Below, in pieces: positions 11,012 to 22,459 of a DNA stretch of 64,000 bases. Source of the DNA: Rattus norvegicus (Eukaryota > Chordata > Mammalia > Rodentia > Muridae); assembly GCF_036323735.1 (NCBI RefSeq), contig NC_086026.1:52118539-52182538 (forward strand), in the 5' to 3' direction. Within the stretch, counting starts at the first letter, position 1. Each line of letters begins with the position of its first letter. Below the pieces are notes generated by a model, which was not told the DNA's origin, made no database searches, and was given only the letters and a program-made list of their open reading frames with translations. The translations under genes and the position numbers were made by a program.

Positions 11012-11340
11012 AGGGGAAAGGCTCACTGGCTAAGAGCGCTTGCTGTGCAATCATGGGGACCTGAGTTCAAGTCCCAGAACACACATGAAAAAGCCACGTG
11101 TGGCCATGAAGTCCTGTAACCCTAGAACTGTCAGGATTGGAGGCAGAAGGGTGGCTGGGGCTTTTGGCTGCCAGCCTAGCTCCTGGTTCAGGAAAACCTG
11201 TCTCAAGGAATTAAGGCGGGCATTGACAGAGCAGGGTACCCAACACCCCCTTCTGGCCTCCACACACTGCACATATGCACATATTCCACACACAGAGACA
11301 TGCAGAGAGACACACACAGACATACACACATTAAAGAAAG
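11012..11340 (+). repeat. B4 (ID-B1 composite) SINE
   Basis: The ID-like head 'ggctcactggctaagagcgc' with 'gacctgagttcaagtcccag' is followed by a B1-like body ('gtaaccctagaactgtcagg', 'aaaacctgtctcaaggaatt') and a 3' part 'cttctggcctccacacactg' with a CA/GACA tail. This head-body-tail order defines B4. Confidence 0.85.
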
Positions 11341-11559
11341 AGGAAGCATATAACATTTCAAGTTCTTGCTGGCATCTAACCTAAGTAACATAAGCCCACT
11401 TTGTGCTTCTCAAGGCTTGTTCCTCAGGCTGATCCAGCTTTCCCTGTCTGTCACCAGCACACAGGAGAGTGGGCAGGGAACTGAAGTCCCCCTTTTTGGG
11501 GCTGCCGGTGGCCCTCTGCATCAGCAGCAGCCGTAAGAACCCAGAGAGATACACATACA

Positions 11560-11780
11560 TAATTTTATGTGGTCACCCAAATGAGATCCTTTAAAAACAT
11601 CTTTTGGGGGAGGGGGGGGAGTGCACTTTGAAATAATTAAAGTCTTCCATCAAATTATCCTGGAGATCTCTTTCCATGAAAAGCCTTTAATTTTGTTCTC
11701 CTTAATGTAATTCCATCCCAGCAGATGAACTTCGCCTTTTTCTATTTCTTCAAATACTGTGTCAGGGCCTTTCATCAGTG
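11560..11780. promoter_or_regulatory. Candidate conserved non-coding island
   Basis: A repeat-free, AT-rich stretch with 'gaaataattaaagtc', 'caaattatcc', 'cctttaattttg' and 'taatgtaatt'. Homeodomain-like ATTA/TAAT words cluster at 11630-11712. A G-run lies at about 11605-11620. Regulatory function is inferred from composition only. Confidence 0.3.
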
Positions 11781-12185
11781 GAGGAAGCAGAACGGAAGAA
11801 GGTCTAGGGATGGGGCCAGGCAGGACTGCCATCCTGGCCTCCTCCCCACACCCTTCCACACAGTCTCTGCACCCAAGGCACGAATCTACCCTGCAACACA
11901 TCACTTCCACCTGGGAAGACTGGTTCACCCATCCTCCCACCCACCAGCGCGCCGGCTTCCACCACGTCTCTGCCGTTCCTCTTGGAACACAGAGAAGATA
12001 GAATACACGAGCCAGCTCTGACTTCTGTCCACTGAAACCCAGGCCCAAATGTTCCCCATTCTGGGCAGATGGAGCTGTCCCTACCCAAAAGGACAGAAAG
12101 ATCTGGAGAGCAATTGCAGCAGAAGAGCTGACAAATTACAACTCGGATGTTAGTTATGAGAGCAATGACTCTTGTTTGTGTAGGT

Positions 12186-12306
12186 TAAGCCAGGCATGGT
12201 CACACATATCACACATATCTGTGACTCCCAGGAAAGAGGATCGGGACTTCAAGGCCAGCTCTGGCTACATAGTCCTTTGTGGCCAACCTGGGCTACATGA
12301 GACGAA
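12186..12306 (+). repeat. B1-like (proto-B1 type) SINE
   Basis: 'ttaagccaggcatggtcaca', 'gggacttcaaggccagctct', 'ggctacatag' and 'caacctgggctacatgagac' match the 7SL-derived SINE body on the forward strand. Old and diverged. Confidence 0.75.
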
Positions 12307-12689
12307 CACCTATTGCTGCTGGCACCCCTTTCTCGAGCATAGCCCACCCCCATTGCCACTCTAGTTCTGAGCTCTTTCTAGGAGAAGCAAGTAGCCCCAG
12401 CAGCATACAGAGCTTTAGCGCTTCTCAAGAAATTCCTCTTTCCCTGCTGCATGACAGGAAGCCAACAAGCATTTTTACATATTCTGTTTAGTTCCAGTGA
12501 GGCCTTGCGATTGCTAATCTTTTAATAACAGGCATGTTTCATTTATCCTAGGTCTCTATTCAGTCCCCATCACTACTGACCCCCCCTCAAGTGAGCAGAG
12601 ATATGAACCTAGCTGTATCCTGTCCCATCCCCCACCCTGGCTGATGTGTTTATAAAAAGATAAAGAGAGGGGCCATATGTTCTATGAAG

Positions 12690-12835
12690 GTATGGTGAGG
12701 TATGGGGAAGGGGATTCACGCTGAGGCACCCCCTTCTCCCTGAGGGACCAGCTACACTACAATATAGTATAAAATAGAGTTTATTCAGGGCACAGGGAGG
12801 GGAGTTAAAAGGGCAGTAGGTGGGCAGAGAAAGGC

Positions 12836-12868
<33 letters not shown>

Positions 12869-13205
12869 CAGAGACAGAGACAGAAGAGGCTGAGGAGGAA
12901 GAGGAAGAGGAGGGGGAAGAGGAAGAGGAGGAGGAAGAGGCTGAGGAGGAGGAGGGAGAGGAGGAGGAAGGAGGAGGAGTAAAGGGGTAGAGGCCAGCCA
13001 TGAGCACATGGAGAAGGGGCGGGAAGGGGATGGGAAGGGGGGAAGAGAAGGCAAGAGCAAGAGAGGAGAAAGAGAACAAGAGAGTGAGGAGGGAGCAAGC
13101 AGCCCCTTTTATAGTGTCAGGCATACCTGGCTGTTGCCAGGTAACTGTGGGGCGGAGCTTAGACAGAATGCTAACACCTGCTGCCTGGCTTTCAGGTGGG
13201 GAGAG
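12690..13205 (-). mobile_element. ERV-type solo LTR, copy 2 (inverted)
   Basis: Read on the minus strand this has 'ctccgcccc' (about 13151-13159), a strong TATA box CTATAAAAGGGG (13103-13114), 'gctgcttgctccctcctcac', a CT-rich R region, 'ccatgtgctcatggctggcc', AATAAA (12780-12785) and 'ggtccctcagg', in the same order as copy 1. It keeps both core promoter and poly(A) signal. The two LTRs are inverted and so cannot flank one provirus. No retroviral coding sequence adjoins it. Confidence 0.78.
12835..12985. repeat. (GAGACA)n and GGA-rich purine tract
   Basis: A GA start, five GAGACA-like units (about 12848-12882), then GAGGAA/GGAGGA repeats to about 12980. The plus strand is almost all purine. 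It lies in the R region of the minus-strand LTR. The large minus-strand serine/proline-rich open frame here (12609-13214) is an artefact of this tract. Confidence 0.9.
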
Positions 13206-13206
13206 G

Positions 13207-13790
13207 CTGGCCATGTTTCAGAGCCGTTTCCTGACCAGGACAGAAGAGACTAGGAGACTAGCTGGAAAGGGGAACAAAGACAGAGAACAGTTCCCAAGGT
13301 GCTCCAGAAAATGCAAATGTGGAGGAAGAGATGGGAAGAGTCTGCCTTACCATAATGTCCTACAAAGAACTTCCCCCCTATCCCCCTACCCCTCATGGCC
13401 TTCCTCCCTCCCAGCCATTCCACACCTGAGAGGTGCTGAGAGAACAAAGGGTTATGAAAATTGAGCTGGGGCAGGACCACCCTCTGGGAGTACCTGCTGA
13501 CTACTAAGAGACCGACCAGAAGGAGGCCTGAATGCTTGGGGAGGCCCCACAGACAGCCTGGGCCAGGGCCCCCAGACCTCTGCATCTGGTGAAAGGAGAG
13601 GGGCTATAATGCAGGCACACACCACCCCTGAATTCTTACCCCCACAAGCTCCACCTTGAAGGTCATAGGAAGGATTGGGTCACCAGTGTGTGGCTCTCTG
13701 CTGGTGCTGGCCCTTGAAATCTCCAACTTCTGAAGTCCTTGACAGGAGGCTGAGGGGAAGCCTTGAGAAGGTGTTGGGATTGCCCTGTGA
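13207..13790. other. Unique DNA, nothing recognised
   Basis: No repeat family is identified and no open frame is convincing. Confidence 0.4.
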
Positions 13791-13791
13791 T

Positions 13792-13905
13792 CATTGCAAT
13801 AACAATTTAATCACTTAAAACACTGTCTTCTGTTGCTCTAATGAAGAGAGAGGCTCTTTTCCATATTGTTTGTGCCATCTGTGAGCAATTTCCACATTAG
13901 CCTCT
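13792..13905. promoter_or_regulatory. Candidate conserved non-coding island
   Basis: A short AT-rich block with 'cattgcaataacaatttaat', 'ctaatgaaga', 'catattgtttgtg' and 'ccacattagc'. It combines SOX-like and homeodomain-like words and is free of recognised repeats. Function is inferred from composition only. Confidence 0.3.
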
Positions 13906-15025
13906 TAGAGTGGCAAAGCAGAAGCCTGGCTGTGATGGAGAGAGGCGGGGTGGGGTGGGGGGAGAAAGGGGCCCAGAGGAGTCATGCGGGGTGGGGGTGG
14001 AGGGGCTGGTAGAGTGGAATGGGGGTAGGAAAGTATGTGAATGCTCCATCCTGGGTCAGGGAAGAGCTGATGGGGGGTGGGGGGATGGGAGGCTTCACTC
14101 TCTGAAGCAAAGGAAGTTCCAAACTTGTGAGGAAGACAAAGAAAAGCAACGTCTTCCAGTACCACGCTTCTCAAACTGCGGGTCACAGAAACCGAGAGGG
14201 CGAACAAACAGGATTCTCCCTGCTGTGGCAAGTGCACACGACAAAAGCGGCCATCGGGAATAAATACGAACTCACCGTGGTCCACGGGTGCACAGTGTTC
14301 ACAGTTCGTGGCTCCCTGACACTACCGTCTGAGATGGGTAGCAAGGTAGACATATCATGAAGGGGAGAGTAGGCAGAGAGCTGGACACCTTAGAGTAGCC
14401 AGAACCAGAGAGGAGGAACTGGAAAAAGGCAGGCTGGGATAGATCCTTCCAAGGCGTGCCCCAGTAACTCACTTCCTCCAGCCTTTTGCGCCACAGTTCT
14501 GCCATCTCCCAGAGGTCTATTGGAATTGTCAATCTATCAGTGCCTTAAACCACTGATTAGGTCCCGGCCCTGGTGATCTAATCATCTGTAGGAACGCCCT
14601 CACAGACACGCCCGATGAGTGCTTTACAAATCTCCTAGGTGCCTCTGGATCCACCTAAGTAGGCAACCATGACAAACCACTGCAATTATAATCAGCATTT
14701 CCTTTTTTCATCAACGAAATAGAAAAGAATGAAAAATAAGGGAGACCTGCCCCTCCCCCAGAGCTATCGGAGTGACTGAAGGAATTTGCACATTGGGGGC
14801 AAGAAAGAAACAAAGTTGGCCAATGATATTTTGTATCTGGAAGACCCACTCTCGGGCTCTGGGGTCATATCTGGGGGTCACGAGAACTGGCTCCAGGAGG
14901 GTTCCGATGCTCAGTGCTACGGCTACTTGGGCAGAACTGGGTACACAGTAGAGATAAAGAGGTTTGTGAGTCCATAAATGTAGAGGGTGAAAGGAGGCCA
15001 GCCACCCAGTGACAGGTCAGCAACC
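13906..15025. other. Unique DNA with a G-rich patch
   Basis: A G-rich segment at 13945-14090 has several GGGG runs and could form G-quadruplexes. A short 'cgcttctcaaactgcgggtc' (about 14164-14183) resembles the terminus of a hAT-Charlie element but is too short to call. No gene is seen. Confidence 0.4.
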
Positions 15026-15029
15026 CCAG

Positions 15030-15407
15030 CTTCAGAACTATGAAGGGACAAAGATGTGCTTAAGTCAAGGACCCCTGGGAGGGGCGCTTCTGGGACCATC
15101 AGGCAGGTCCTAAATGTCCTTACAAGTACCCTCACAGTAGATATACAAGGGAGGAGGGAACGGTGTGCCCACAAAGGCAAAGGTTGGAGACATAGAGCCA
15201 CAAGCCAACGATGGCCTAAAGGCCACAAGAAGCTGGTCCAGGCATAAAACCGATTCTCACTGAAGCCTCAACAGAGAGCACAGCCCTGCTGACGCCTTGA
15301 TTTCACACTGCTGGTATACCGAACGCTGAGAGAGTTAATTTCTACTATTCTAAGCCACTCGGTTTGTGGTCACTTGTTACAGCAGCCATGTGAAACTAAT
15401 AGAGTAA
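15030..15407 (+). mobile_element. MLT1-type MaLR solo LTR
   Basis: 'ttaagtcaaggacccctggg', 'aggtcctaaatgtccttaca', 'gccacaagccaacgatggcc', 'agccctgctgacgccttgat', 'ctaagccactcggtttgtgg', 'cacttgttacagcagccatg' and 'gaaactaatagag' follow the MLT1 LTR consensus in order. It is a mammal-wide ERVL-MaLR LTR with no coding sequence. Confidence 0.85.
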
Positions 15408-15560
15408 TGAGAAGAAAGAAGAGTAAATAATGAGGAAAATTAGGAGCGGCCCAGGCACAGAACACAAGGTATTCATTCCATCTGAGCCTACACTGGCACT
15501 CTGGGATGAGCTTGGAAATGAACTTAGTCCTGCATCAGAGTCAACACAGTTGTAAAGGAG

Positions 15561-15812
15561 GGCCCAGCGATTAAGGGCCCGGAGTTTTGAACTTAACCCC
15601 CATAGACAGCTGTCATCTAATTTCTGCCCCATTACAGGCTGTGTGACCTGAGGCAGGTCACCCTCTCTAAGCTGCCTGACTCAGATGACCCAACAGTCAG
15701 TGTGACTAAGACAGCCAATAACTCTCCAGGTTGCTGGGATGGGTAGATGAGAGAGCCTACGTGCCACACTGCCTGGCATGCTGTAGCCTCAGGAAATACC
15801 AGCAGCTGTGTG
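15561..15812 (+). repeat. MIR SINE, nearly full length
   Basis: 'gcgattaagggcccggagtt', 'ctgtgtgacctgaggcaggt', 'ccctctctaagctgcctgac' and 'cactgcctggcatgctgtag' track the MIR consensus from head through core to 3' tail. Confidence 0.75.
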
Positions 15813-16546
15813 CATTTTACTTACGAGGGACAAGAATGGACAAATGCAGAGACCAACCCCAGCTACACCCCTTCCACTGTGAATAGTTACAAGGTCCCTT
15901 TGCATTACCACTCCCGCTGCAAAACCTGGGTAGACCTTGGACTGCTGAGACCAGGCTGCGGCCTGCCCTAAGTTACTCCAGATGGTAGAAAACAGTGGAT
16001 TTACAGGCTACATCTTGCCCCCCAGACTCCACTTCACGAGCGGCTTTTGCCTCCAGTTGCTCTGCAAACACAGAAGAGTGCAATCCTGGCCCTTGCTGAG
16101 CATATAAACGCCCTGGCCAGTCCGCACCACCCAGGAGGCACACACGGGCAAATGACTTCGCAACCTCACTGAACCGTCTCTCATGCTTCGCTGCCACTCA
16201 GTAACCTACACATAGAGGTAGATAGATTTACTGTGTGGTGCGTGACGTGTGATCTGAAAATTGACATTAGTAGCTAAGATGGGAATATAAGAGACTGTTT
16301 GCCTCAGCCGGTGATCAAGGAAATCAGGGCGACTTGGCAAATTGCTGCTATCAAAACTGACACTGCTTGTGGATTTATTGTTATTCAATAAATTCTGGCA
16401 TTGTGGAAATACATGAGCGTGTCTACTTATGTTTCTTACTTAGCATGCTCGTGGTGCTTATCATATATCAGAACTAACTAAATCCACACAATGATGGGTC
16501 CCCATTTTAATAGGGAAATAATGCTTAAAAATATTATTAGTCCAAG
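15813..16546. other. Unique DNA with AT-rich part
   Basis: The segment 16200-16545 is AT-rich and contains 'gatttattgttattcaataa'. No recognised repeat or gene. Confidence 0.4.
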
Positions 16547-16547
16547 A

Positions 16548-16887
16548 GCTGTGGTTTGAATAATGCCCCCTAAAGGTCCTTGTATTGATGCCATAATCCT
16601 GACCCGTGATTCCACTTAAAAAGGTAGGCCCCAGTGGAAGGTCTTCTGGTCTCGGAGGCATGACTTTGAAGGGATTTTCTGAAACCCTGGCCACCTTTAC
16701 TTCTGCTTCTTTAAGCCCCACCATGACATAAAGACCTTCTCTGCTGTGCTGTCCTGACGTTAAATGCCACCAAAGCCAACTGTTCTTGGACTGAAATCTT
16801 CAAGACTACAAGCCAAGGTAAACCCTTACTTTTTATTAATTTGTCATTTCGGATATTTTGTTACAAGAACGGAAAACTGACTACCAG
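16548..16887 (+). mobile_element. MaLR-type solo LTR (MT/MST-like)
   Basis: It begins 'tgtggtttgaataatgcccc' and runs through 'taggccccagtggaaggtct', 'catgactttgaagggatttt', 'accatgacataaagacctt' and 'tggactgaaatcttcaagac', ending 'attttgttacaagaacggaa' with 'aactgactacca'. This order is the ERVL-MaLR LTR plan. No internal sequence is attached. Confidence 0.8.
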
Positions 16888-17500
16888 TAAGCTTGTACCA
16901 CAAATGGCTGAGCCAGGACTAGAATCCGCTCATGGAAGCTCTGGATTAGCAAAGGTGAGTGAGTTCTAACTCTCCACAGCCTATCCTGTAGAGGTGGTGA
17001 CCACTACTCCACCTGGCCTCCTGATGGCCCAACCCTTATCCCAATGCCAGGAACCGTTTTGTATGGCCCAAAAGGAAATCCCTTAAATACCATGCCCACT
17101 GACTGTCAGGGAGGAGTATTCTGTGTCGGAGTGCTTTGTATGCACGGAACAATCTAACTGCACTCTATGATTACCTGTTCAAATGATCCCAATATTTCTT
17201 CCCGACAGCTCTAAGTGCCCAATCCCCTGAGAGCCTGCAGAACTCCATGAGATCAGCCGATCACAGGCAAGAAAGCAAGGCACACAGGAAAGGCTTAGCT
17301 TGAGGGGAAGACCCTTGGGATGAGCCCCAATCTTCCAGACTGTTCTGGAAGGTCACCTCCTTCCAGCAGTTTTCCTGTCCTTGCCATGACCCAGACAGAC
17401 TATGGCATTGTGTCCCAGCCAGAGAATTCAGCCCACTTGCAGAAGAGGCAGGACATAGGTTAAACCCTGGCTCTCAGTACTGCACCACCCTGCCCCGGAG
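16888..17500. other. Unique DNA, nothing recognised
   Basis: No repeat family, RNA gene or convincing reading frame is seen. Confidence 0.4.
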
Positions 17501-17504
17501 ATGA

Positions 17505-17765
17505 ACAACTGAGGAGCATGCAAGCTTTGGAGTTGGTCAGATATGGGCTGGAAGGAAAGCATCTGCACCCCTCTGGCTATATGATCACGGGACAAATGGC
17601 ACCTGTCTGAGCCTTGTGGAGAAAAAGAAACCATGATGTCGGCTTTAACACAGCACTGTGGGGCTTGAACCAGGTCTAACAGTGAAGGGCAGTGCACAAA
17701 GTCCAGTACATCACCTATACCCAATAAGTAGTGCCTGGTAGTAACAGAGGTAGCAAATGCAGTAA
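17505..17765 (+). repeat. MIR-type SINE, diverged
   Basis: 'tttggagttggtcagatatg', 'ggctatatgatcacgggaca', 'cacctgtctgagccttgtgg' and 'aataagtagtgcctggtagt' line up with the MIR head, core and tail. The middle is badly decayed. Confidence 0.5.
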
Positions 17766-17959
17766 TGACGCCATGCTCCCTGATACACGGTGAGAATCCA
17801 ATGGGCTTGCTCCTAACCCTGCTTTAAGGAGGTTGGACTTGGCATTGGCATTCATGGGCTTGAACTGGCTATGGAGCTCAGGCTGTCTTCCAGCATCCCC
17901 ACCTCCCCGTACCCCCAGGAATCCTCTGGGCTCCACAGAACCAGGGCCCCACAGTCACC

Positions 17960-18006
17960 TTCTTTATTTATTAAATAAATAAATAGATATTTATTTAAAA
18001 AAATTA
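17960..18006. repeat. AT-rich palindromic low-complexity block
   Basis: 'tttatttattaaataaataa' followed by 'atagatatttatttaaa' is A/T-only apart from one G and can fold back on itself. It is probably a decayed (TTTA)n/(AAAT)n repeat. Confidence 0.8.
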
Positions 18007-18069
18007 AACCAGAAATTGTCCACAAGGCTGTGCACATCCTCATTAAAAACTTGCCCATACATGAATTGT

Positions 18070-18260
18070 TGGCGTCTCAGTCACCTTTCATTGACGGCTG
18101 TTACGAAGTACCTATTCAATGCCAGAGACCGAGTAAGACACTGAAAACACAAAGAGGAACAAGGTACAGGCTGTTCTCAGCACTTACTGGGGCTCTTAGT
18201 GTGAGCCCTTTTGGAAGACAAGAGACCATTGTGAGAGTCTTATTGATGCTGCTCCAGAAG
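18070..18260 (+). repeat. Ancient mammalian repeat fragment, unclassified
   Basis: 'gtacctattcaatgccagag', 'gagtaagacactgaaaacac' and 'gtacaggctgttctcagcac' resemble the same unnamed mammal-wide family as 4895-5035 ('cctactatgtgccaggcactgtgctaggca'). Confidence 0.4.
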
Positions 18261-18339
18261 TAAAACAAAACTTATCGCTATAAATATGCCCACATCGGGA
18301 CCCAGAGCTGAGAATTCTGTGTTATTGTGGAATCTGGAA

Positions 18340-18428
18340 AGAACCACTATGAAATGCACATGAGAAACTCTGAACATGGTGTTTGGCACACAGGAAACCG
18401 TTGATAAATGTGCACCATTCACTAATCA
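18340..18428 (+). repeat. MIR/L2 3' tail fragment
   Basis: 'catggtgtttggcacacagg' with 'aaaccgttgataaatgtgca' is the typical 'cagtgcctggcacatagtaggcgctcaataaatgt' tail shared by MIR and L2. Confidence 0.5.
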
Positions 18429-18429
18429 G

Positions 18430-19820
18430 CCACACCACACTGCCGGTCTCCTGCAGAAGTGAAGCTGGCCAAGATCCTTCTAGAACCCTGAGGGCAGCTG
18501 TCATACACTGTCACAGCCCACAAGAAACACCCTCACCCCAGCCTAGACAAGCATGTGTGGCCTGGAGGTCAGGGTCCTTCCACACTCCCTAACGCTCAGT
18601 GATGGATGGCATTCTAATGTGGGTCCCGAGGCTCATCTGTGGACTTCTGGTCTCTAGAGACTACACAGCACTCACACACAGGACAACCTCACACAATGCA
18701 ACTCTGACCAGTAGGCCATCCTGATCCCTGCTGCCTTCCAGCCTCTCTAGCACGCCCTGGTGGGGTTGGCCCTGGCTGCACATGGCTTTAATTATTGTCT
18801 TCTGCCTTTTGTCTTCGTTTTCTGGCCTCCTTCACTTCTTGGCTGCTTGCTCTGTCAGGGTGAACACCGAAGTTACCTCGCAAATAACCACTCACCACTT
18901 ACCCTAGCATCCTCCCCTCAGGTCTGCTTTGAGAGGCTCATGGTTGACACGGAATGTAGAACAGACACACAAGGACCTTTTCCTAAGCACAACGGAGAGA
19001 CAGGGGACACAGAGGCAACTGACCAGGGCATAGTCACAGCCTGATCATCTCCAGGAGCCAGGGACGGGAAGAGAGGGTGATGGACAACTTTAGGTTCCTG
19101 GGAGAGAACAGGCTGCAGAGAGGCAGAGAACATAATGTCTCCCGGTTCACAGCTTCCCCCAATCCAAAGTTGTAGCCAGATGGCAATCTGGCTGAAAAGA
19201 TTATCAGGACCAGTTTCGATGTTCCAGGCACCCTGAGACAATGAGCAGGTTGGAGTGCACAGTGTACCTCACTTGACCCTGGGCTGCAAAGTCCTCCCCT
19301 TGGACCACACATGTGCCCCATCAGAGCTCAAGGGCTTCCTGCCCCAGCCACCGGGTCGACTCCACACAGGGAGCCAGCATTTCTGGGATGAAAATACGTA
19401 GGACGTCTCCTTCATGTGCCATCTGATTCAAAGATATAAACCAGTCGTTCCCTGTACACTCAAGGCCAGCATAAGCCATGTGTGCAAGTGCACACAAGCA
19501 TGCCAAGCACGCGTGCATGCACACACACTGTATTTATGCTGCTCCACCGTCCTGGTCAATTTTCTCTGTGCTACTTGGCTTGCAGATCACAGTCATACAT
19601 CAGCCCTGTGTAGATTAATGGGTTCCACTCTTTTGTGGAGTACTGTGTCTTCAAAAGCTCACTGCCATCAGATAATCACATGGGCAATGATGCCCTTTCC
19701 CTCAGCTGCAGTATGGAGAAAATTCCCAAAACACAGGTTCTAGTCCCAGCTGAGAGCCATGTTACCCTGAACATGAGACAGAGAAGAACCATGATGTCCC
19801 ACAGGAGAGAAAAGGATACA
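18430..19820. other. Unique DNA, nothing recognised
   Basis: About 1.4 kb without a recognised repeat. Short open frames overlap on both strands without domains. Confidence 0.4.
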
Positions 19821-19915
19821 GAGTGAACGCTACATACCCACAGTCACCAAGCATGGGGCTGAGTTCAGGGGTAACCTGAAGTCCCTCTAACTCCAAACTG
19901 AACTCTCTCGGTTCC

Positions 19916-19978
19916 AATACACATACACACACACACACACATGCGCACAGGCACACACACATGCACACACACACTGAC
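19916..19978. repeat. CA-rich microsatellite, interrupted
   Basis: CA runs interrupted by ATG and GCG units. The preceding sequence (about 19830-19915) may be a decayed B3-type SINE whose tail this is, but the head is not recognisable. Confidence 0.85.
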
Positions 19979-20324
19979 AGCATGTTAATCATTTCAACAG
20001 TCCAAGATCCCACAACAGGCACCAGCCCCAGTGGCCCCCATACCTGCTGATCCCTGCTTCCTACTGCTCACACACATCTCGCCGCTCACCAGGAAGGCAG
20101 TTGGCTAGAAATGTTTCTCTCCTGTGAACACTCCAGTCTACGTCACGTGCATCTTCTCCTTTATCCAATCCCCTCCCTCTTGCACTGTGTTCCCTGTCTT
20201 ACACAGGACTCCACACCCTTACGGCTGGTGGAAGCTTGGAGCTCTACTGTGCCTCATTCTATCCTAGAACAAGCAGGGACCTCCCTGTCACAGACAAAGC
20301 CCCAAAGCCAGCTACTGTCCACCA

Positions 20325-20880
20325 TAAGGCAGCGCAAAATTAATCAAGTCATTAATGAGGGTTACATTTACAACTTCAATTGTCAAGTCTAATAATTCCC
20401 TTTAACTGAGATCTTTTGCCTTTATTAAAGTAATCAGTGCCTGTCAGGGAATGATCAGAAAAACAAGATTTCCCCTTATGGAATCCTACACGCTAAGCAT
20501 TTCATCATAGGGAATCAGGTTCAGTCAATCCTTTCAATATTGCCACTCCTTGATGAGGCTAATATGTCTTTTTTTTTTCCTTCAGAAATCTTAATAAGAT
20601 TTTTTAAAAATCCTTGAGGCACTCACTCGGGAATTAATTAACCATTAAAACATTATTTGCCCAACACCAGGAGGACCCAGAAACATTTAATAAAATCTTC
20701 GTTTTCATGGAACCTAGCTAGCATTATCAGAAAATTCAGCCTGGCACTGAGATACCAGCCCAGTAGGTTTCTATGCTACAAATATAATAATAAGCCATTA
20801 ATTCATTTGGCAAAATGCCCCTTAGAATCTATGAAAGTATACTATGCGCAGACATTAACCACTACATAGTTCACTGTTAG
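20325..20880. promoter_or_regulatory. Candidate conserved non-coding island (about 550 bp)
   Basis: A long AT-rich stretch free of recognised repeats. It holds dense TAAT/ATTA words ('aaaattaatcaagtcattaa', 'caattgtc', 'ctaataattcc', 'ggctaatatg', 'gggaattaattaaccattaa', 'gccattaattcatttgg') and 'aaagtaatcagtg'. It ends abruptly at an LTR inserted at 20885. This is the appearance of a developmental enhancer, but conservation and activity are not visible here. Confidence 0.4.
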
Positions 20881-20884
20881 TCAG

Positions 20885-21297
20885 TGTCCTGGTTACAATT
20901 ACTATTGCTCTGATGAAAGACCATAACCAAAGGCAACTTGGGAAGGAAAGGGTTTATTTGGCTTCATAGTCAACACTGAAGGAAGTCAAGACAGGAACAC
21001 AAACAGGGCAGGAACCTGGAGGTAGGAGTTGATGCAGAGGCCATGGAGGAACACTGCTCACTGTCTTGTTCGTCATGGTTTGCTCAGCCTGCTTTCTTAT
21101 AGAACCCAGGATCACCAGCCAAGGTGTGGCCGCATCTGTAATTGGCTGTGCCCTGCCCCATCCATCACTCATTAGGAAAAAGCCATACAGTCTTGTCTGC
21201 CTACAGCCTGATCTTACCGAGGCATCTTCTCAATCAAGGTCCTTCCCTCTCTTTTGACTATAGTTTATGTCAAGTTGACATAAAACTAGCCAGCACG
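20885..21297 (-). mobile_element. MaLR-like rodent solo LTR (CTAGCCAG family)
   Basis: On the plus strand it runs 'tgtcctggttacaattacta', 'aaagggtttatttggcttca', 'cactgaaggaagtcaagaca', 'gcctgctttcttatagaacc' and ends 'cataaaactagccagcacg'. The AATAAA-type signal on the minus strand fixes the orientation. It is the same family as 43158-43557 and the fragment at 8376-8528. Solo LTR, no coding sequence. Confidence 0.85.
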
Positions 21298-22459
21298 TGC
21301 AATTAGGATCGACCCAGACATACCAGCCAAGAGCCTACAGGAAGTAGGTTACGGTAGCAAGTGATATAGGACAAGATAAAATATGGCAAGCAGGTTAGGG
21401 GAAGAATAACTCAGGGTCTGTGGAAGCAGGGTAGCAATGGGGTTTACCAGGAAGCTTCCTGAAGCAGCAGAACCCAAGGAGGTTCAAGGAGGTGAACTGG
21501 GGCAGACCCACATCACTAGGAGTCCCCTGTGCTTCCTCAGCAAGCCCATGATTCACCTTGGAGAACGAGATATCCCAGGCTACACTCGCCAGGCCCGAGT
21601 TAGAACACAAAGTTCATCTGTTCAAGCATGACTGAGAAACACCCACGAGAGGAAAGCACACTTCCGGCGTGCCCGTGTAGGTGTGTCAAGATATGTTTGT
21701 CTGCTAGAGAACTACCCCGAATGTGGTGGCACCGGCCAATGGGTTGATGGAACGAAAGGGGAGGGGAGGCTGAAGCCCCAGCCTGCTGCTCACTCACTTC
21801 CAGGCAGCCTGAAGTGAGCAGCATCCTCCTGCACATGTTCTTGCCACCATGATGCTCTGACTTGGCTCAGGCCCAAAAGCAATGGAAACAGCAGACTCTG
21901 GGCAAAACTGTGGATCAAAATCACTGCTTTAAATCATTTCTTTGGGTCATTTGTCACAATGGTGAGAAACTGACTAGCCCAGTAAAAGGCATGAAGAGAA
22001 AAACACACATAGCCCCTGACCTTGCTGAGTTTTCTGTCTAATGGGGTATACACCTGAAAGGAGAAAGGAGATTTAAGACTTAGAAACTGAAGGGAAATCT
22101 ACATGCCCAGAAAGCCCCTGGAGCCGTAAGATTCACAAGGCTGTTCCCCAAAGTCGTGCAAGCGACAAAACTGCAGAGACAGGGGTCTTGCCAACCAGAT
22201 GAGCTGCCTGAAATTTGGGGGTTGGGGCTCCAGGGATGTCACTCCCATGAGCTGTCACTATGCTGAGTTGCCTTGGTCATGGCACTTCTTCACAGCACTA
22301 GAATAACTAAAACACTGATAATGGTAACAGCCCAGAGAATCCCACAACTGCTCTCTCTCTCTCTCAGAGCTAGAGGCTCCGTGCTTCCCTCAGAGTACCT
22401 CTTCTATCCTTTCTGGATCATGAGGGAGATGGAAAATGGAGAAGAGAAAGGAATGGTTC
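21298..22459. other. Unique DNA with one old repeat fragment
   Basis: A fragment at about 21985-22060 ('gtaaaaggcatgaagagaaa', 'catagcccctgaccttgctg') resembles the unnamed mammal-wide repeat at 4895 and 18070. The rest is unrecognised, without a gene. Confidence 0.4.

Noticed and set aside
9775..13205. Two LTRs considered as the ends of one provirus
   Set aside because: They are inverted, and the DNA between has a B4 SINE and unique sequence but no viral genes.
12609..13214. 201-codon minus-strand frame rich in Ser/Pro
   Set aside because: It covers an ERV LTR and its CT-rich R region, and has no retroviral gag/pro/pol/env similarity that I can see.
13945..14090. G-rich segment considered as a CpG island promoter
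   Set aside because: It has many Gs but very few CpG dinucleotides and no associated exon.
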